From assembly GCF_003362805.1 (NCBI RefSeq), contig NZ_QNQT01000017.1, forward strand, positions 1-55,888: a DNA stretch of 55,888 bases, in the 5' to 3' direction. Shown here in pieces: positions 7,075 through 16,508 of the stretch. The notes beneath the pieces were generated by a model. That model did no database searches. It was given only the letters and a program-made list of their open reading frames with translations, and was not told where the DNA came from. A program made the translations under genes and the position numbers. Every line of letters begins with the position of its first letter. Position 1 is the first letter of the stretch. The DNA is from Neobacillus piezotolerans. Lineage in GTDB: Bacteria > Bacillota > Bacilli > Bacillales > Cytobacillaceae.

Positions 7075-8079
7075 GCTCCTTTTCAGGATAATCAGAGTAA
7101 AATCATCCCTTAATTGGAAATCCTGGAGCCTTTCAAGGTCTTTGTAAATATTGTTCACGATTTCCTGCGCATTTAGATGGATATACTTCCGGATATAGCC
7201 AATAAGGGCATCCCTTTCAAGGAATCCCTCTTCCGTCCGGCATTCCGTCACTCCATCCGACATCAGGATGATCATATCACCCGGATTGATATGGCGTTCA
7301 AACTGCTGATACTTCGTTTTTTTGTCAATGCCCAAAAGAAGTCCCTTCGCTTCCATTTCCGTAAATTCGGCTGTTTCGGCATTATAGTAAAATCCCGGTT
7401 CATGTCCGGCTGAGGAATAATAAAAAATATGATTGCCTGGATTGTACATTCCGTAAAACATCGTGATGAACATACTTGGATCCACGTTTTGTTCAACGAC
7501 CCTGTTCAGGCTTTCAAGAACCATATGCGGCGCATGCCTGTTTTCCGGTAGGCTGTCCATCGCATATTTAATCATCGACATGCACAGCGCGGCCGGGATT
7601 CCCTTTCCGATGACATCGGCTATCGCAACGTTCACGCAATGGTTGTCATCCTCGACAAAGTGGAAATAATCGCCGTTCATGTGCCTTGCCGGAACGCTGA
7701 TCGCCCCGATATCCATCCCTTCTACTTCCGGAATGGAAGTTCCTAGGAGTGTTTGCTGGACATTCGCAGCTATTTCCATTTCGGTTCGGTATTCCATTTG
7801 CTTGTTTCTTAGGCTTTGGTGTTCCCTGTAGGCAAGCCCGTAACCGACCATTACTTCTAAAAGGACGTCAAAAGAATGGATTACACTTTCAGGTACGCTG
7901 GGATAAAGGTCAAGCAAGAGGCTTTTGTGAAGGCTTACGATTTCCTCGGGGGAAATTTTCTTCTCTATCAGTTCCCTGCTAAACTTCTGCCCTTGGTACA
8001 AGGTTTGCTCGGATTGGTCATTCAGGTAGTCGATTAAAATTTCTCGGTACTTCGATTCCATTCTTTCCCGCAAATCCAT
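7069..8079 (-). CDS. rsbU: PP2C phosphatase RsbU
   Basis: A 336-residue phosphatase activated by RsbT that dephosphorylates RsbV-P. The N-terminal helical RsbT-binding domain covers about residues 1-85, a linker 85-120, and the PP2C domain 120-336. Metal-site motifs are GDYFHFVED, ADVIGKGIPAALC, SDGVTECR and RDDFTLIIL. I chose the second of two adjacent ATGs (8079), 7 nt after GGGGG, because the protein then begins MDLRE like B. subtilis RsbU (MDFRE, 335 aa). The start overlaps the end of rsbT. Confidence 0.96.
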   Translation of the reverse strand: MDLRERMESKYREILIDYLNDQSEQTLYQGQKFSRELIEKKISPEEIVSLHKSLLLDLYPSVPESVIHSFDVLLEVMVGYGLAYREHQSLRNKQMEYRTEMEIAANVQQTLLGTSIPEVEGMDIGAISVPARHMNGDYFHFVEDDNHCVNVAIADVIGKGIPAALCMSMIKYAMDSLPENRHAPHMVLESLNRVVEQNVDPSMFITMFYGMYNPGNHIFYYSSAGHEPGFYYNAETAEFTEMEAKGLLLGIDKKTKYQQFERHINPGDMIILMSDGVTECRTEEGFLERDALIGYIRKYIHLNAQEIVNNIYKDLERLQDFQLRDDFTLIILKRSV

Positions 8080-8090
8080 CATTCTTCCCC

Positions 8091-8492
8091 CTAACGGAGC
8101 CATTTCACTGCTCTAATATCCGTTCCCTTTCCAGGCGAAGAGAGGATGTCGAATTCATCCATTAGCCGTTTCACTCCAGGAAGGCCAGCTCCAAGGCCAC
8201 CGGAAGTCGAAAAGCCGTCCTCCATAACCTGCCTGATATCATTGATGCCGGGACCGCTGTCCACAGCAATTACCTTAAGGCCTGATTTCGGGCCATCATA
8301 AATCTTCTCTATGCAAATTTGCCCTTGGCCTGCATATAAGTAAATATTTCTAGCCAGCTCACTTATTGCGGTTGTAATTCTTGCCTGGTCCACCGTGCCG
8401 AACCCAAGCTCTTTGGCAACATTGCGGCCTAGCTGGCGGGCAGCCACAATGTCCCACTCATTTAGGATCTTTACACAGGATTGGATGCTCAT
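8091..8492 (-). CDS. rsbT: Stressosome serine/threonine kinase RsbT
   Basis: A 133-residue GHKL-fold kinase. The N box is ISELARNIYLYAG, with AVDSGPGI and GGLGAGLPGVKRLMDEF for ATP binding. On stress it phosphorylates RsbR and RsbS, leaves the stressosome and activates RsbU. It lies 4 nt after rsbS. A paralog with the same boxes lies at 31643-32107. Confidence 0.97.
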   Translation of the reverse strand: MSIQSCVKILNEWDIVAARQLGRNVAKELGFGTVDQARITTAISELARNIYLYAGQGQICIEKIYDGPKSGLKVIAVDSGPGINDIRQVMEDGFSTSGGLGAGLPGVKRLMDEFDILSSPGKGTDIRAVKWLR

Positions 8493-8496
8493 TTAG

Positions 8497-8859
8497 CTAA
8501 TCCCCCAATTCCTGTTGTAATTTCTCCAAACCTTTTTCTAAGTCTAATGCCGTTAGGACATCTTCCAATCCAATTCCCAGTTCAATCAGCGTAATTGCAA
8601 CCGCAGGCTGGATCCCCGTAATAACGACCTTGGCTCCCATCAGTTTGGACATGCTAATGACATCGCCAAGCACCTTGGCGATAAAGGAGTCGATAAAATC
8701 GATCGAGGTAATATCTATAACAACCCCATTGGCGCTCGTTTCGTGGATTTTATGGAGCAAATCCTCCTGAAATTGGAGGGCTGTCTGATCGTCCAACTCC
8801 CATTGAATGGAAACAAGCAAGCAATCGTGCAGCTTTAAAATAGGTATTCTCATTCTCAT
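8497..8859 (-). CDS. rsbS: Stressosome scaffold protein RsbS
   Basis: A 120-residue single STAS-domain protein forming the stressosome core with RsbR. The phosphorylatable serine is in [11 protein letters not shown] (about residue 58). The ATG overlaps the rsbR stop as ATGA. The ribosome site is GGAGGG. Confidence 0.96.
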   Translation of the reverse strand: MRMRIPILKLHDCLLVSIQWELDDQTALQFQEDLLHKIHETSANGVVIDITSIDFIDSFIAKVLGDVISMSKLMGAKVVITGIQPAVAITLIELGIGLEDVLTALDLEKGLEKLQQELGD

Positions 8860-9689
8860 TTTGCACCCTCCACCTTTATAATTTTCCGATTGGTCAATTC
8901 CAGGGCGGCTTCAACGCCTTTTTTTAATGTATTTTTAGTGGTGAATTGATTAAGGTCAATCCCAAGGTTGACGATGGTTTGCGCAATCTCGGGCCTGATG
9001 CCGACAAGCATGCATTTCGCGCCAACGAGGCGCACGGCCTCGGCAGCCTGGATTATATGGTGGGCGACCATCGTATCGACAACCGGCACCCCTGTTATAT
9101 CGATCAACACTACTTCGGATCCGTGCTTGACCACGCCTGTCAAAAGGTTTTCCATAATCTGCTTGGCGCGTTCCGTGTCGATGGTTCCTACCAACGGCAT
9201 AACCGTAATTTTCTCAAAGACAGGAATCAGCGGCGCCGACAGTTCCTGGAGGGCGATTTTCTGAAGCGAAACGGTCCTCTCCCAGGTCCTTGAATAAATA
9301 TCGACCACTTCGTTTTGCAGCGGGCTGATCCAGCGGTCAAACGCATAGACAACAGCCATCTGGTTTTCATCGGTGACATAGCCTTTTTTCTGCATGCCTT
9401 CAAAAACCATTTTGCTGAATGTCCTGACGCCTTCTATGACAAAATGAAGCGGCCAGCCAAGCCTTACCACTTTTTCGGCAAATTCGCTCAGCTTTGCGCG
9501 AAACTCATCTTTCGAACCCCCAAGGCTTGAGCCAATGAGATCGATAAACTCAGAGCTTGTCCCGTTAAAGACTTGTTCGGATACAAGCTTTAACACCCGC
9601 TCGTCCGCTTCGGTCTTCATCCTTTCGGTCCATTCATTTGCAAGCTCGCTCTTTTGTGCTCTCACATAGTCCAATATTAGGTTCTCCAT
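8856..9689 (-). CDS. rsbRA: Stressosome sensor RsbR
   Basis: A 277-residue RsbR-type protein with an N-terminal non-haem globin-like sensor domain (about 1-135) and a C-terminal STAS domain (about 150-265). Thr172 (GTIDTER) and Thr206 ([11 protein letters not shown]) line up with the two known RsbT target threonines of B. subtilis RsbRA, shifted by one residue. The ATG follows GGGGAGG. It is the first gene of the rsb operon, behind a 325-bp control region with two promoters. Confidence 0.95.
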   Translation of the reverse strand: MENLILDYVRAQKSELANEWTERMKTEADERVLKLVSEQVFNGTSSEFIDLIGSSLGGSKDEFRAKLSEFAEKVVRLGWPLHFVIEGVRTFSKMVFEGMQKKGYVTDENQMAVVYAFDRWISPLQNEVVDIYSRTWERTVSLQKIALQELSAPLIPVFEKITVMPLVGTIDTERAKQIMENLLTGVVKHGSEVVLIDITGVPVVDTMVAHHIIQAAEAVRLVGAKCMLVGIRPEIAQTIVNLGIDLNQFTTKNTLKKGVEAALELTNRKIIKVEGAK

Positions 9690-9795
9690 TAGTCCTCCCC
9701 ATCTTTTCGGGACGCTTCTCTTTTATATTTTGTCCTAAAAAGCCATATTCGTTTTAATTTGTCAAAAAACCTTCAAATATCTCTATCTTATCTCA

Positions 9796-9824
9796 ATTAA
9801 ATGATAACAATTATAAACAGTCAA
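9796..9824 (-). promoter_or_regulatory. Predicted sigma-A promoter of rsbR operon
   Basis: The minus strand reads TTGACT-N17-TTTAAT (-35 at 9819-9824, -10 at 9796-9801). Each box differs from consensus at one base. This would supply basal expression of the stressosome genes. Confidence 0.65.
9802..9816. promoter_or_regulatory. Fur/PerR-like box inside the rsbR promoter
   Basis: TGATAACAATTATAA matches the Bacillus 7-1-7 Fur-family box (TGATAATNATTATCA) at 12 of 14 informative bases. It occupies the spacer between the -35 and -10 of the predicted sigma-A promoter. AT-rich DNA gives chance matches, so this is a candidate only. Confidence 0.35.
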
Positions 9825-9879
9825 TTCCAAACTATCTGTTTTATTACGCGTACCAATAAATTCTCAACGACTATGTTAT

Positions 9880-9905
9880 TTACCCAAATTAAACCCGGGT
9901 TAAAC
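9880..9905 (-). promoter_or_regulatory. Predicted second sigma-B promoter upstream of rsbR
   Basis: The minus strand reads GTTTAA-N14-GGGTAA (-35 at 9900-9905, -10 at 9880-9885). Sequence and spacing fit sigma-B as well as the promoter ahead of rsbV. It would put the whole stressosome operon under sigma-B control. Confidence 0.7.
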
Positions 9906-9913
9906 CGTTATTT

Positions 9914-9954
9914 TCAAAAAAATAAAAAGGCAGGCCCCCTCTGTGGAGCCTGCC
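9914..9954 (-). terminator. Terminator downstream of mazF
   Basis: The minus-strand hairpin GGCAGGCTCC/GGGGCCTGCC with a 6-nt loop is followed by TTTTTATTTTTTT. It separates the alr-mazEF unit from the rsb operon. Confidence 0.9.
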
Positions 9955-10014
9955 TGAATCAGAATGTTCATATGAGGTGGTTATGTAGAATACGCCCATA
10001 AAGAGCGTAGTTGG

Positions 10015-10365
10015 TTAAAACTCGATAAGACCCAGGCTAATCTGCAAAGCTTCATCCACTTTTTCCATCATCTCGTCATCAAGATGGGTAATCTTATCCG
10101 TCAGTCTCTGTTTATCGATTGTACGGATCTGTTCCAGCAGGATGACTGAATCCCGTTCAAAACCATAACGCTTCGCATCGATTTCAACATGGGTTGGCAG
10201 CTTTGCCTTTTGGATTTGCGCCGTGATCGCCGCAATGATTACTGTGGGACTAAACCGATTCCCGATGTCGTTCTGGATGACAAGTACAGGCCGGACGCCG
10301 CCTTGTTCGGAACCAACAACCGGGGATAGGTCCGCAAAATAAACGTCACCACGTTTAACAATCAA
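10015..10365 (-). CDS. ndoA: mRNA interferase toxin MazF (NdoA/EndoA)
   Basis: A 116-residue PemK/MazF toxin, ACA-type mRNA endonuclease in the B. subtilis homolog. The N-terminal signature is [20 protein letters not shown], followed by [12 protein letters not shown] and [12 protein letters not shown]. Length is nearly identical to B. subtilis EndoA. The gene starts 4 nt after the antitoxin gene, giving coupled expression. Bacilli keep this pair between alr and rsbR. Confidence 0.97.
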   Translation of the reverse strand: MIVKRGDVYFADLSPVVGSEQGGVRPVLVIQNDIGNRFSPTVIIAAITAQIQKAKLPTHVEIDAKRYGFERDSVILLEQIRTIDKQRLTDKITHLDDEMMEKVDEALQISLGLIEF

Positions 10366-10369
10366 AGGA

Positions 10370-10651
10370 TTATCCTCCGCTTACAAGACGTTCAACAGTG
10401 TGTTCCGCCTCATATTCTGCGAGGAATGCTTCCGATGCAATCGTCAAGTTGATTTTGGCCATTTCCATGTAGCCCCGCCTCATGGCTTCGCGAATCTGTC
10501 TCTTTTTCTTTTCGCGTAAATAAGCCTTTGTTGCCTGGTAAATAAATTCGCTGCGGTTCACATTCTCAAGCTTTACGATTCCGTCCAACTCGGTTAAAAG
10601 ATGTTGCGGCAATTTTACCAGGATTTCCGTTGTTGCGCCAGTCTCTGACAC
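10370..10651 (-). CDS. ndoAI: Antitoxin MazE (NdoAI)
   Basis: A 93-residue ribbon-helix-helix antitoxin. The N-terminal RHH runs [17 protein letters not shown]; the C-terminus [11 protein letters not shown] in B. subtilis is here [11 protein letters not shown] and is the toxin-binding tail. The [13 protein letters not shown] stretch is typical of Bacillus NdoAI. The start is GTG at 10651, 8 nt after GGAGG. Confidence 0.96.
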   Translation of the reverse strand: MSETGATTEILVKLPQHLLTELDGIVKLENVNRSEFIYQATKAYLREKKKRQIREAMRRGYMEMAKINLTIASEAFLAEYEAEHTVERLVSGG

Positions 10652-10875
10652 AAGCTACACCTCCACCATCACTTTAAAGACCGTTTATTCCGCTACTAAT
10701 AGCGGGAAAAGCCATTTCTCTTTTTTAATAGGCATTTTTATCCTTGCCGGCTTTGAGCTGGACAAGAAGTTGCCATATTTTCTACCAGTTTTAATAATAC
10801 CATGATTTGCTGGGCTTGCAAAGCCAATTCCGTAATCAACATGTAGTATTGGCAAAAAATTTCGGTTTTAATCCA

Positions 10876-12036
10876 TTAATTCGCCAACAAATTGTTTCGA
10901 AGCCCTAGCATTTCCCCGTCTTTTTTATACAGGCGAGGGACCCTGTTTGAAATGATGCACGGAATTTCATAGTTGATTGTTTCAAGGTTGCTTGCGATTT
11001 CGTCTATTCCGACAAATTCTTCTCCCTGCCTCCCAATCAATATGACCTCCGTGCCAGGCGGCGCATATTCCTCCAGCCTGACCATGCATTGGTCCATGCA
11101 AATCCGGCCGACAATCGGCGACCTCTTCCCTCCGACAAGGACTTCCTGGCCTTGAAGCTTCCTGATCCATCCATCGGCGTAGCCAATCGGTATCGTCGCA
11201 ATCCATTCATCGCCAGGCGCTTCATATGTTGCGCCATAGCTGACTTTTTCGCCTTTTTTCAGTTTCTTGATTTGGACGATCCGCGAGTGGAGCGAAAATG
11301 CTTCTTTCAGGTTTCCAGGCACCTCGGGTTTCATTTCAGGAGAGGGGGAGAGCCCGTACATTGCAATACCTAACCTGATTGCATTGAACCTAGCTTCAGG
11401 GAACCTGATTGCCGCTGCACTATTGCTTGCATGGATGAGGCTCGGGCGCACGCTAAGCACGCCGAGTAAACGTTCGAATTCCTCGAGCTGATAATGGAAA
11501 TAGTCCGTACCGGTTTCATCCGCTGTTGCAAAGTGGGTATATGCCCCTTCAAGCTTGAACCTTTCATCATTTTGGATGAACGATTCCGCGGTTTTCAAAT
11601 CTCCTTCCTCCCTGAAGCCGATCCGCCCCATCCCCGTATCCACTTTTAGATGAATGGATAGATCATATTCACCGAGATGGTCCGAGGCTTCATTGAGCCA
11701 ATCAAAACTGAAGGCTGTGACCGTCAACCGGTTCGCGGCGGCCACTTTGACGTCTTCCGGCCTTGTCGCCCCAAGGATTAAAATCGGGGCGTCAATCCCT
11801 TTTTTCCTTAAAGCCAGGGCCTCGTCCAAAAAGGCAACGGCCAAATATTCCGCTCCGGCGGCGAGTGCGGTTTCCGCGACTTCCACACCGCCATGCCCAT
11901 ATGCGTTGGCTTTTACGACAGCAATGACCTTAACCCCTTTTGGTAAAAGACCCCTGACTGATAAGATATTTTGTTCGATGTGGCCCAAATCAATTTCGGC
12001 CCATGTATCCCTGTAGAAAAGGCCTTCCTTTTCCAT
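10876..12036 (-). CDS. alr: Alanine racemase
   Basis: A 386-residue fold-type III PLP enzyme that makes D-alanine for peptidoglycan. The PLP lysine is Lys42 in AVVKANAYGHG. The second catalytic base is the Tyr in VSYGATYEA (about 274). GLSPS, RICMDQCMV and the C-terminal barrel strands are present. Ddl (21607-22677) in this window uses its product. The length fits the family. Confidence 0.97.
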   Translation of the reverse strand: MEKEGLFYRDTWAEIDLGHIEQNILSVRGLLPKGVKVIAVVKANAYGHGGVEVAETALAAGAEYLAVAFLDEALALRKKGIDAPILILGATRPEDVKVAAANRLTVTAFSFDWLNEASDHLGEYDLSIHLKVDTGMGRIGFREEGDLKTAESFIQNDERFKLEGAYTHFATADETGTDYFHYQLEEFERLLGVLSVRPSLIHASNSAAAIRFPEARFNAIRLGIAMYGLSPSPEMKPEVPGNLKEAFSLHSRIVQIKKLKKGEKVSYGATYEAPGDEWIATIPIGYADGWIRKLQGQEVLVGGKRSPIVGRICMDQCMVRLEEYAPPGTEVILIGRQGEEFVGIDEIASNLETINYEIPCIISNRVPRLYKKDGEMLGLRNNLLAN

Positions 12037-12256
12037 TCCGTCACTTCCCTGGCAATCGATTCGTTTTTTCTAATTAAATCATTTTATCATAAAGGGGGCC
12101 TGCCTCCTTAAAAAAAAGGAATGGTATCTTCAGCCAATCCTTCCAGAAAGAAAAGCGCAGGCGCCCGTTGGAAAAGAAAAACGCATTTCCTTCTTTCAAT
12201 GTAATGTTGCCAAATCATACCTTGCGCAACTGGACAAATTTCATGCATTATCATGA

Positions 12257-12289
12257 ATGCAAAAAGCGGACCCATTACCGGGCCCGCCT
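12257..12289 (-). terminator. Terminator of ydcC
   Basis: On the minus strand GCGGGCCC/GGGTCCGC (one G-T pair) with a 6-nt loop is followed by TTTTTG. It lies 20 nt past the ydcC stop, so alr probably also has its own promoter in the rest of the 270-bp gap. Confidence 0.75.
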
Positions 12290-12308
12290 GCAACAATCGG
12301 GTAGTTTC

Positions 12309-13331
12309 TTATTTTGACATTTCACCCTCCACTGTCCTCGCAATGGAAGCCATTTCATCCATTGTCAGATCATTGGAGGCTATCATATAGTCGACGCCGT
12401 CCTGGGTCCAGGTCAGCGAGTGGTTTGTAATCGCTCCGATCGTAAAGCCGAGGTCGACCGGTTCGCCGTTTACTTCCATTGGGTACGATGCCAAAGCAGG
12501 TTCAGCAATCCTTTTTTCCTGGACTAGCGTAAACGTTTTGGCTCCGCCGTATGTTAAAATGACCCTTCTTCCATCCTCGATCGCAACCTCTTTTTCCTTT
12601 TGAAGGGAAACTCCTTCAATGTCTTTAGCTGGGTATTTTACTGTAAAGGAGGTGTCCTGCTTGCCCGCTTCAGCCATTACAGGCGTTCCAAGCTGAGCCC
12701 TTGTCATATTTTTCTTCATTTCGAAATCATCCTTGTTAAAGCTGGCATTCAATTTCACTTTGGAAAATTCAACCGTTACAAGTGCGTTCCTGTCTGAGTC
12801 CATGACCCTGACCATTGCGGGTGAAAGATCCTTTTTATTCAATTTGATTTCCTGTGTTGGAAGCATATGGTTGTTTTGATACCGGGTCTTAGTTTCAAAC
12901 ACATAGTATTCCTTTGTGGATGAGAATTTCGCTTCTTTATCGGCTACTATATCCTTTATGAGTGATTCATACAGGTAGGCCTGGCTGCTGTTTTTTGGCC
13001 AGTCGCTTTGGAATTTGAAGCTTTTCTTCAACGCCGGCGTTAGGACAAAAACCCCATCGTCATTTCTGAGAATCATCTGGCTTTGGTCCTTTTTGGCATT
13101 TTTCAGATTTACACGATAATAGGTGGGATCTTTATGCCAAATTTCCACTTTATACACTTGCGGCTTGGCACCCATTGATAGTGTCATGGTTGCATTTGCT
13201 TTATACCCCGACAGCTTTTCCAGTTTACCCGCAAGCTGCTCCCGGACGGACTCCTGCGATTTCGGACCACAGGCGGACAGGGCCAAAACAGCCAGCAACC
13301 CGGCAATAACGAGCAATACCTTTTTCCTCAT
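12309..13331 (-). CDS. ydcC: LolA-like lipoprotein YdcC
   Basis: A 340-residue secreted lipoprotein. The signal peptide MRKKVLLVIAGLLAVLALSAC ends in the lipobox LSAC, so the mature protein starts with a lipidated cysteine. The rest is rich in beta structure like LolA/YdcC proteins; the function in Gram-positive cells is not known. I used the ATG at 13331, with GGGG 8 nt upstream, because the longer frame would run into acpS and hide the signal peptide. The position between acpS and alr is conserved in Bacillus. Confidence 0.88.
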   Translation of the reverse strand: MRKKVLLVIAGLLAVLALSACGPKSQESVREQLAGKLEKLSGYKANATMTLSMGAKPQVYKVEIWHKDPTYYRVNLKNAKKDQSQMILRNDDGVFVLTPALKKSFKFQSDWPKNSSQAYLYESLIKDIVADKEAKFSSTKEYYVFETKTRYQNNHMLPTQEIKLNKKDLSPAMVRVMDSDRNALVTVEFSKVKLNASFNKDDFEMKKNMTRAQLGTPVMAEAGKQDTSFTVKYPAKDIEGVSLQKEKEVAIEDGRRVILTYGGAKTFTLVQEKRIAEPALASYPMEVNGEPVDLGFTIGAITNHSLTWTQDGVDYMIASNDLTMDEMASIARTVEGEMSK

Positions 13332-13503
13332 TCCTTCAACCCCTTCTTTTCTCATATCATCGTTTTGGAAAGCGGCATCCGGTCGCCCTGCTGCCTGTCT
13401 TCCCCGTGTCATTACGAATATATGAGACAACCATGGACAATATGTTAACGAATGGATTGAATTATGGGATACCCATTTAGGAAGCAAAAAAAGAAGAGCG
13501 AAT

Positions 13504-13857
13504 TCAGCTCTCCTCGATGACAACATGCGCAGCCGCATATTCTTTTGTATGGGTGATGGATAAGTGGGCCTTCACCTTTTCCGGGCGGACGAAATACGGT
13601 TTTCCAAGTTCGTCTTTTCCTACCTCGATATCCTGGAAAGATAGCGAGGCGCCAATGCCGGTTCCGAGAGCTTTGGCAAAAGCCTCTTTCGCCGCGAACC
13701 TGCCCGCCAGGTATTCAGCCCTTCTTCTTGTCGGCAATAAGCTGTACTCCTCATTCTCCCTGCCGGCCAATACACGGCCGGGAAAACGCTCTTGCCTTTC
13801 AATAAGTTCCTTGATCCGGCCAATTTCAATTAAATCGATTCCAATCCCTTTTATCAT
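13504..13857 (-). CDS. acpS: Holo-[acyl-carrier-protein] synthase
   Basis: A 117-residue AcpS that transfers 4'-phosphopantetheine from CoA to acyl carrier protein. Visible motifs are GIGIDLIEIGRI (Mg-binding Asp) and GRFAAKEAFAKALGTGIG with the catalytic Glu/Lys. The C-terminal LSITHTKEYAAA strand is present. Length is typical. It is divergent from the rhomboid gene. Confidence 0.96.
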   Translation of the reverse strand: MIKGIGIDLIEIGRIKELIERQERFPGRVLAGRENEEYSLLPTRRRAEYLAGRFAAKEAFAKALGTGIGASLSFQDIEVGKDELGKPYFVRPEKVKAHLSITHTKEYAAAHVVIEES

Positions 13858-13975
13858 TGTCCAACTTCCTTCTAACAGCTAATTTGCAAGCATACGATTT
13901 ACCTGAATGGATTTGCATGCGACTTCCGGCTAAGATGATAGTATCGCATAATTTTGCACGCATAGGAGGAGCCCC

Positions 13976-14560
13976 ATGTTTACGAGAACCGAAAGCTTTG
14001 GCCAATTCATCCGTTATTATCCGCTTGTATCTGCAATTGTCGCCATCAATCTATTTTTTTATCTGGCGACCATTCTTCCTATTTTTCCAAACTATTGGTT
14101 CATTTCAACCTTTACAGGGGTAAATCTTTATATCGCCGAGGGGGAACTTTGGAGGCTTGTCACCCCAATATTCATGCATGCAGGATTTTCCCATGTGCTG
14201 TTCAACAGCTTTTCGCTTGTCCTTTTTGGCCCTGGCCTCGAGAAAATGCTTGGCGGCGTGAAGTTTTTGGCCGTCTATTTCGTATCCGGCATCGCGGCCA
14301 ATTTCGCGACTTATATTCTTGAACCGATGACCTTCAGCCATGTTGGGTCGAGCGGGGCTATCTTCGGATTGTTCGGTTATTATATCGCGATTGTTTTGCT
14401 TCGAAAAAAAGGGATGTCCCGCCAAGACAGCCAGTTGATCCTCACAATAGCCGCCATCAGTGTCGTCATGACTTTTCTACAGCCTAACATCAATATTACC
14501 GCCCATCTTTTCGGGCTTTTGGCGGGGTTCCTGCTTGGTGCGGGCATGGGCCGCAAATAA
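13976..14560 (+). CDS. ydcA: Rhomboid-family intramembrane serine protease (YdcA-like)
   Basis: A 194-residue membrane protein with six predicted helices. The catalytic serine is in GSSGAIFG and the paired His in NITAHLFGLLAGFL. HAGFSHVLFNSFSL supplies the oxyanion Asn/His helix. The ATG follows AGGAGGAGCCCC. Rhomboids cleave substrates within the membrane; the target is unknown. It faces acpS, as ydcA does in B. subtilis. Confidence 0.92.
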   Translation: MFTRTESFGQFIRYYPLVSAIVAINLFFYLATILPIFPNYWFISTFTGVNLYIAEGELWRLVTPIFMHAGFSHVLFNSFSLVLFGPGLEKMLGGVKFLAVYFVSGIAANFATYILEPMTFSHVGSSGAIFGLFGYYIAIVLLRKKGMSRQDSQLILTIAAISVVMTFLQPNINITAHLFGLLAGFLLGAGMGRK

Positions 14561-14596
14561 CGGAAACAGCACGAGCCCCCTGATTGGTTCACCTGT

Positions 14597-16039
14597 TTAT
14601 TCAGTTGAACGGGAGTACCACCTGTAAATCTCCATGGCGTCCGCCAATTCGATGTCCAGTACCATGCCCCCGGCAACTCCGGAGCCGGACTTGGTAAAAG
14701 CATCAATCCTGGCGAGTTTCATTCTCCTTTGAAAATAGTTTTCTTTTATGTCAATTGATTGGATTTTATTTTTTTGGATATACACTGTTGTGGTACCCAA
14801 AATTCTCTTCCTAAGGGAAAGCTGTTCACCTTTTATTCCCCAGCCAGCGGCCCTAAACCTGGCATACGCTAAGATTGCCGAGACGGCTGGCACAAGCAGA
14901 GCGAGACTTCCCCACGGCTGGAAAAAACCAGCCACAATTCCGGCGGGCGGTATAGTAAAAATCAAGTACCGAAACAAATATCTTTTTAACGACCTGCCGG
15001 GGAGCGGGGTAAGATTTGTGTTAAACTCATAATTCAGCAGATGCCCAGCGAATATCTCTTCAATTTGTTCAAGTTTTACAAGCGGCAGGAGCATGATCCG
15101 GGAACTGTTTTTATCAAGGACAGATCCTCCGGCGCTATCGACGTGGACAGCGGCATACCCAAGGAGCTCCCTGAGCGGATTTTGTGTAATCCGCACGGCC
15201 TGGATCCGTTTAAGCGGGATGGTTATTTTCTTTTTTTCCAAAAGCCCCCGCAAAACAATCAACTCCTCTTCCGTTTTCATAATCGAGTAATTCCCATACT
15301 TCACCATCATCCCCGCGATTGCCAAAAACCAGGCGGCGAGCAAGGAGAAGAATACAAGGATACTGATAAAAACCGCTCCATTTGAAGCAAGCTGCTCAAA
15401 GCTTTTAAAAACCCTTTTATATGGAATGAATTCTTCGAATTGAAAGAAGAAGGCAAGCAAAGCTGAAATGACCACACCCGCTCCCCCCGAAGTGGAACCC
15501 ATGAGGAACAGGCTTGATAGGGGCATTGTATAAATTGCCCCTCTAACCTCCTGGAAACCTGCCAGGTCTTTGGTGATGGCTTTATCCGCCTTTCCGGCCG
15601 CGATGGCTTCCTCCAGGAGCGCGGCATCCTGTTTTGTGATTGCCGACAGTACAGCCTCGGAGCCCTCCATTCCGGCTCCGCCTCCCGCCGTCTCTATTTT
15701 TATTTGTACAAGGCCGAACGGGCGCTGCAAAATCCCTTCTGTCCGATCCACGCTTTGAATTCTTTCCAATGGTATGTATCTTTTCTTCCTAACGAAGACC
15801 CCATACTCAAGCCGGAGTTCATTCCCTTCCACCCTATAGGTAAAACGAAACCACGATAAAACGCCTGCTATCAGAGCCGTAATAACGCCCAAGACAGCGG
15901 CGGAATAATAAAAAACATCAAGCTCGGACTTTGACCCTAAAAAGAGGAAAGCCGCGAACGGGACAATCAATCCTTTTATTTGCCTGATGGCGTTGACTGC
16001 GGCAGCGACGGGATGAAGCCTCTTCGGTTCAAACATCAT
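14597..16039 (-). CDS. ydbT: PH-domain membrane protein YdbT
   Basis: A 480-residue membrane protein with bacterial PH-like domains (YdbT/bPH2) alternating with membrane hairpins. Three related segments are visible: FVRKKRYIPLERIQSV, LLEKKKITIPLKRIQAV and ILGTTTVYIQKNKIQSI. Each is the typical strand of a bPH2 domain. In B. subtilis ydbST belongs to the sigma-W regulon and helps resist some peptide antibiotics; no sigma-W promoter was found here. It overlaps ydbS by 11 nt. Confidence 0.88.
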   Translation of the reverse strand: MMFEPKRLHPVAAAVNAIRQIKGLIVPFAAFLFLGSKSELDVFYYSAAVLGVITALIAGVLSWFRFTYRVEGNELRLEYGVFVRKKRYIPLERIQSVDRTEGILQRPFGLVQIKIETAGGGAGMEGSEAVLSAITKQDAALLEEAIAAGKADKAITKDLAGFQEVRGAIYTMPLSSLFLMGSTSGGAGVVISALLAFFFQFEEFIPYKRVFKSFEQLASNGAVFISILVFFSLLAAWFLAIAGMMVKYGNYSIMKTEEELIVLRGLLEKKKITIPLKRIQAVRITQNPLRELLGYAAVHVDSAGGSVLDKNSSRIMLLPLVKLEQIEEIFAGHLLNYEFNTNLTPLPGRSLKRYLFRYLIFTIPPAGIVAGFFQPWGSLALLVPAVSAILAYARFRAAGWGIKGEQLSLRKRILGTTTVYIQKNKIQSIDIKENYFQRRMKLARIDAFTKSGSGVAGGMVLDIELADAMEIYRWYSRSTE

Positions 16040-16508
16040 CTTCCGCCACCCTTGCTAGCCTTGAAATTTTCATCCTTAATGATTCCGCTTCCTCTTCTTC
16101 AACGGCTGGTATTTCATGAATCGTGGCTGCCGTGGATACCATCACAGTGGAGAGCCCATACCTGCGTAAAATTGGCCCTTGGAATGTTTCGACGTGCTGA
16201 ATTCTCGCCATTGGAACAAGAGATCGCCTGATGACAAATATCCCGTACTGGAGCTCGATCTCCTGCTCCCTTACTTCATAGCGCCAACGCTTCCATCTTA
16301 AAGGCGGCAACACCAAAACCATAAAAACAGTGGCTGTCAGCGCAATCAGGCAGAGTGTTGCGGGAATCCAAAGCGGCCATCCAAATATACGAGAAAGAAC
16401 GGCAACGAAGGCCGCTGGAACCCAGACGAACAATGTGCCAAGCGCTCCGGATATGCGCCAAACAATGAGCGCCTTGCGCGAAATTCGATTTTCCGGCAGT
16501 GAAATCAT
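16029..16508 (-). CDS. ydbS: PH-domain membrane protein YdbS
   Basis: A 159-residue protein, the same length as B. subtilis YdbS. Two membrane helices (about 22-65) precede a bPH2 domain with LQYGIFVIRRSLVPMARIQ and GPILRRYGLSTVMV. The chosen ATG at 16508 is 6-7 nt after GGAGG. A more upstream ATG at 16571 lacks a comparable site. It probably forms a complex with YdbT. Confidence 0.88.
   Translation of the reverse strand: MISLPENRISRKALIVWRISGALGTLFVWVPAAFVAVLSRIFGWPLWIPATLCLIALTATVFMVLVLPPLRWKRWRYEVREQEIELQYGIFVIRRSLVPMARIQHVETFQGPILRRYGLSTVMVSTAATIHEIPAVEEEEAESLRMKISRLARVAEDDV

Noticed and set aside
12108-12296. 62-codon minus-strand ORF between alr and ydcC
   Set aside because: It covers the ydcC terminator, has no ribosome site and no plausible protein features.
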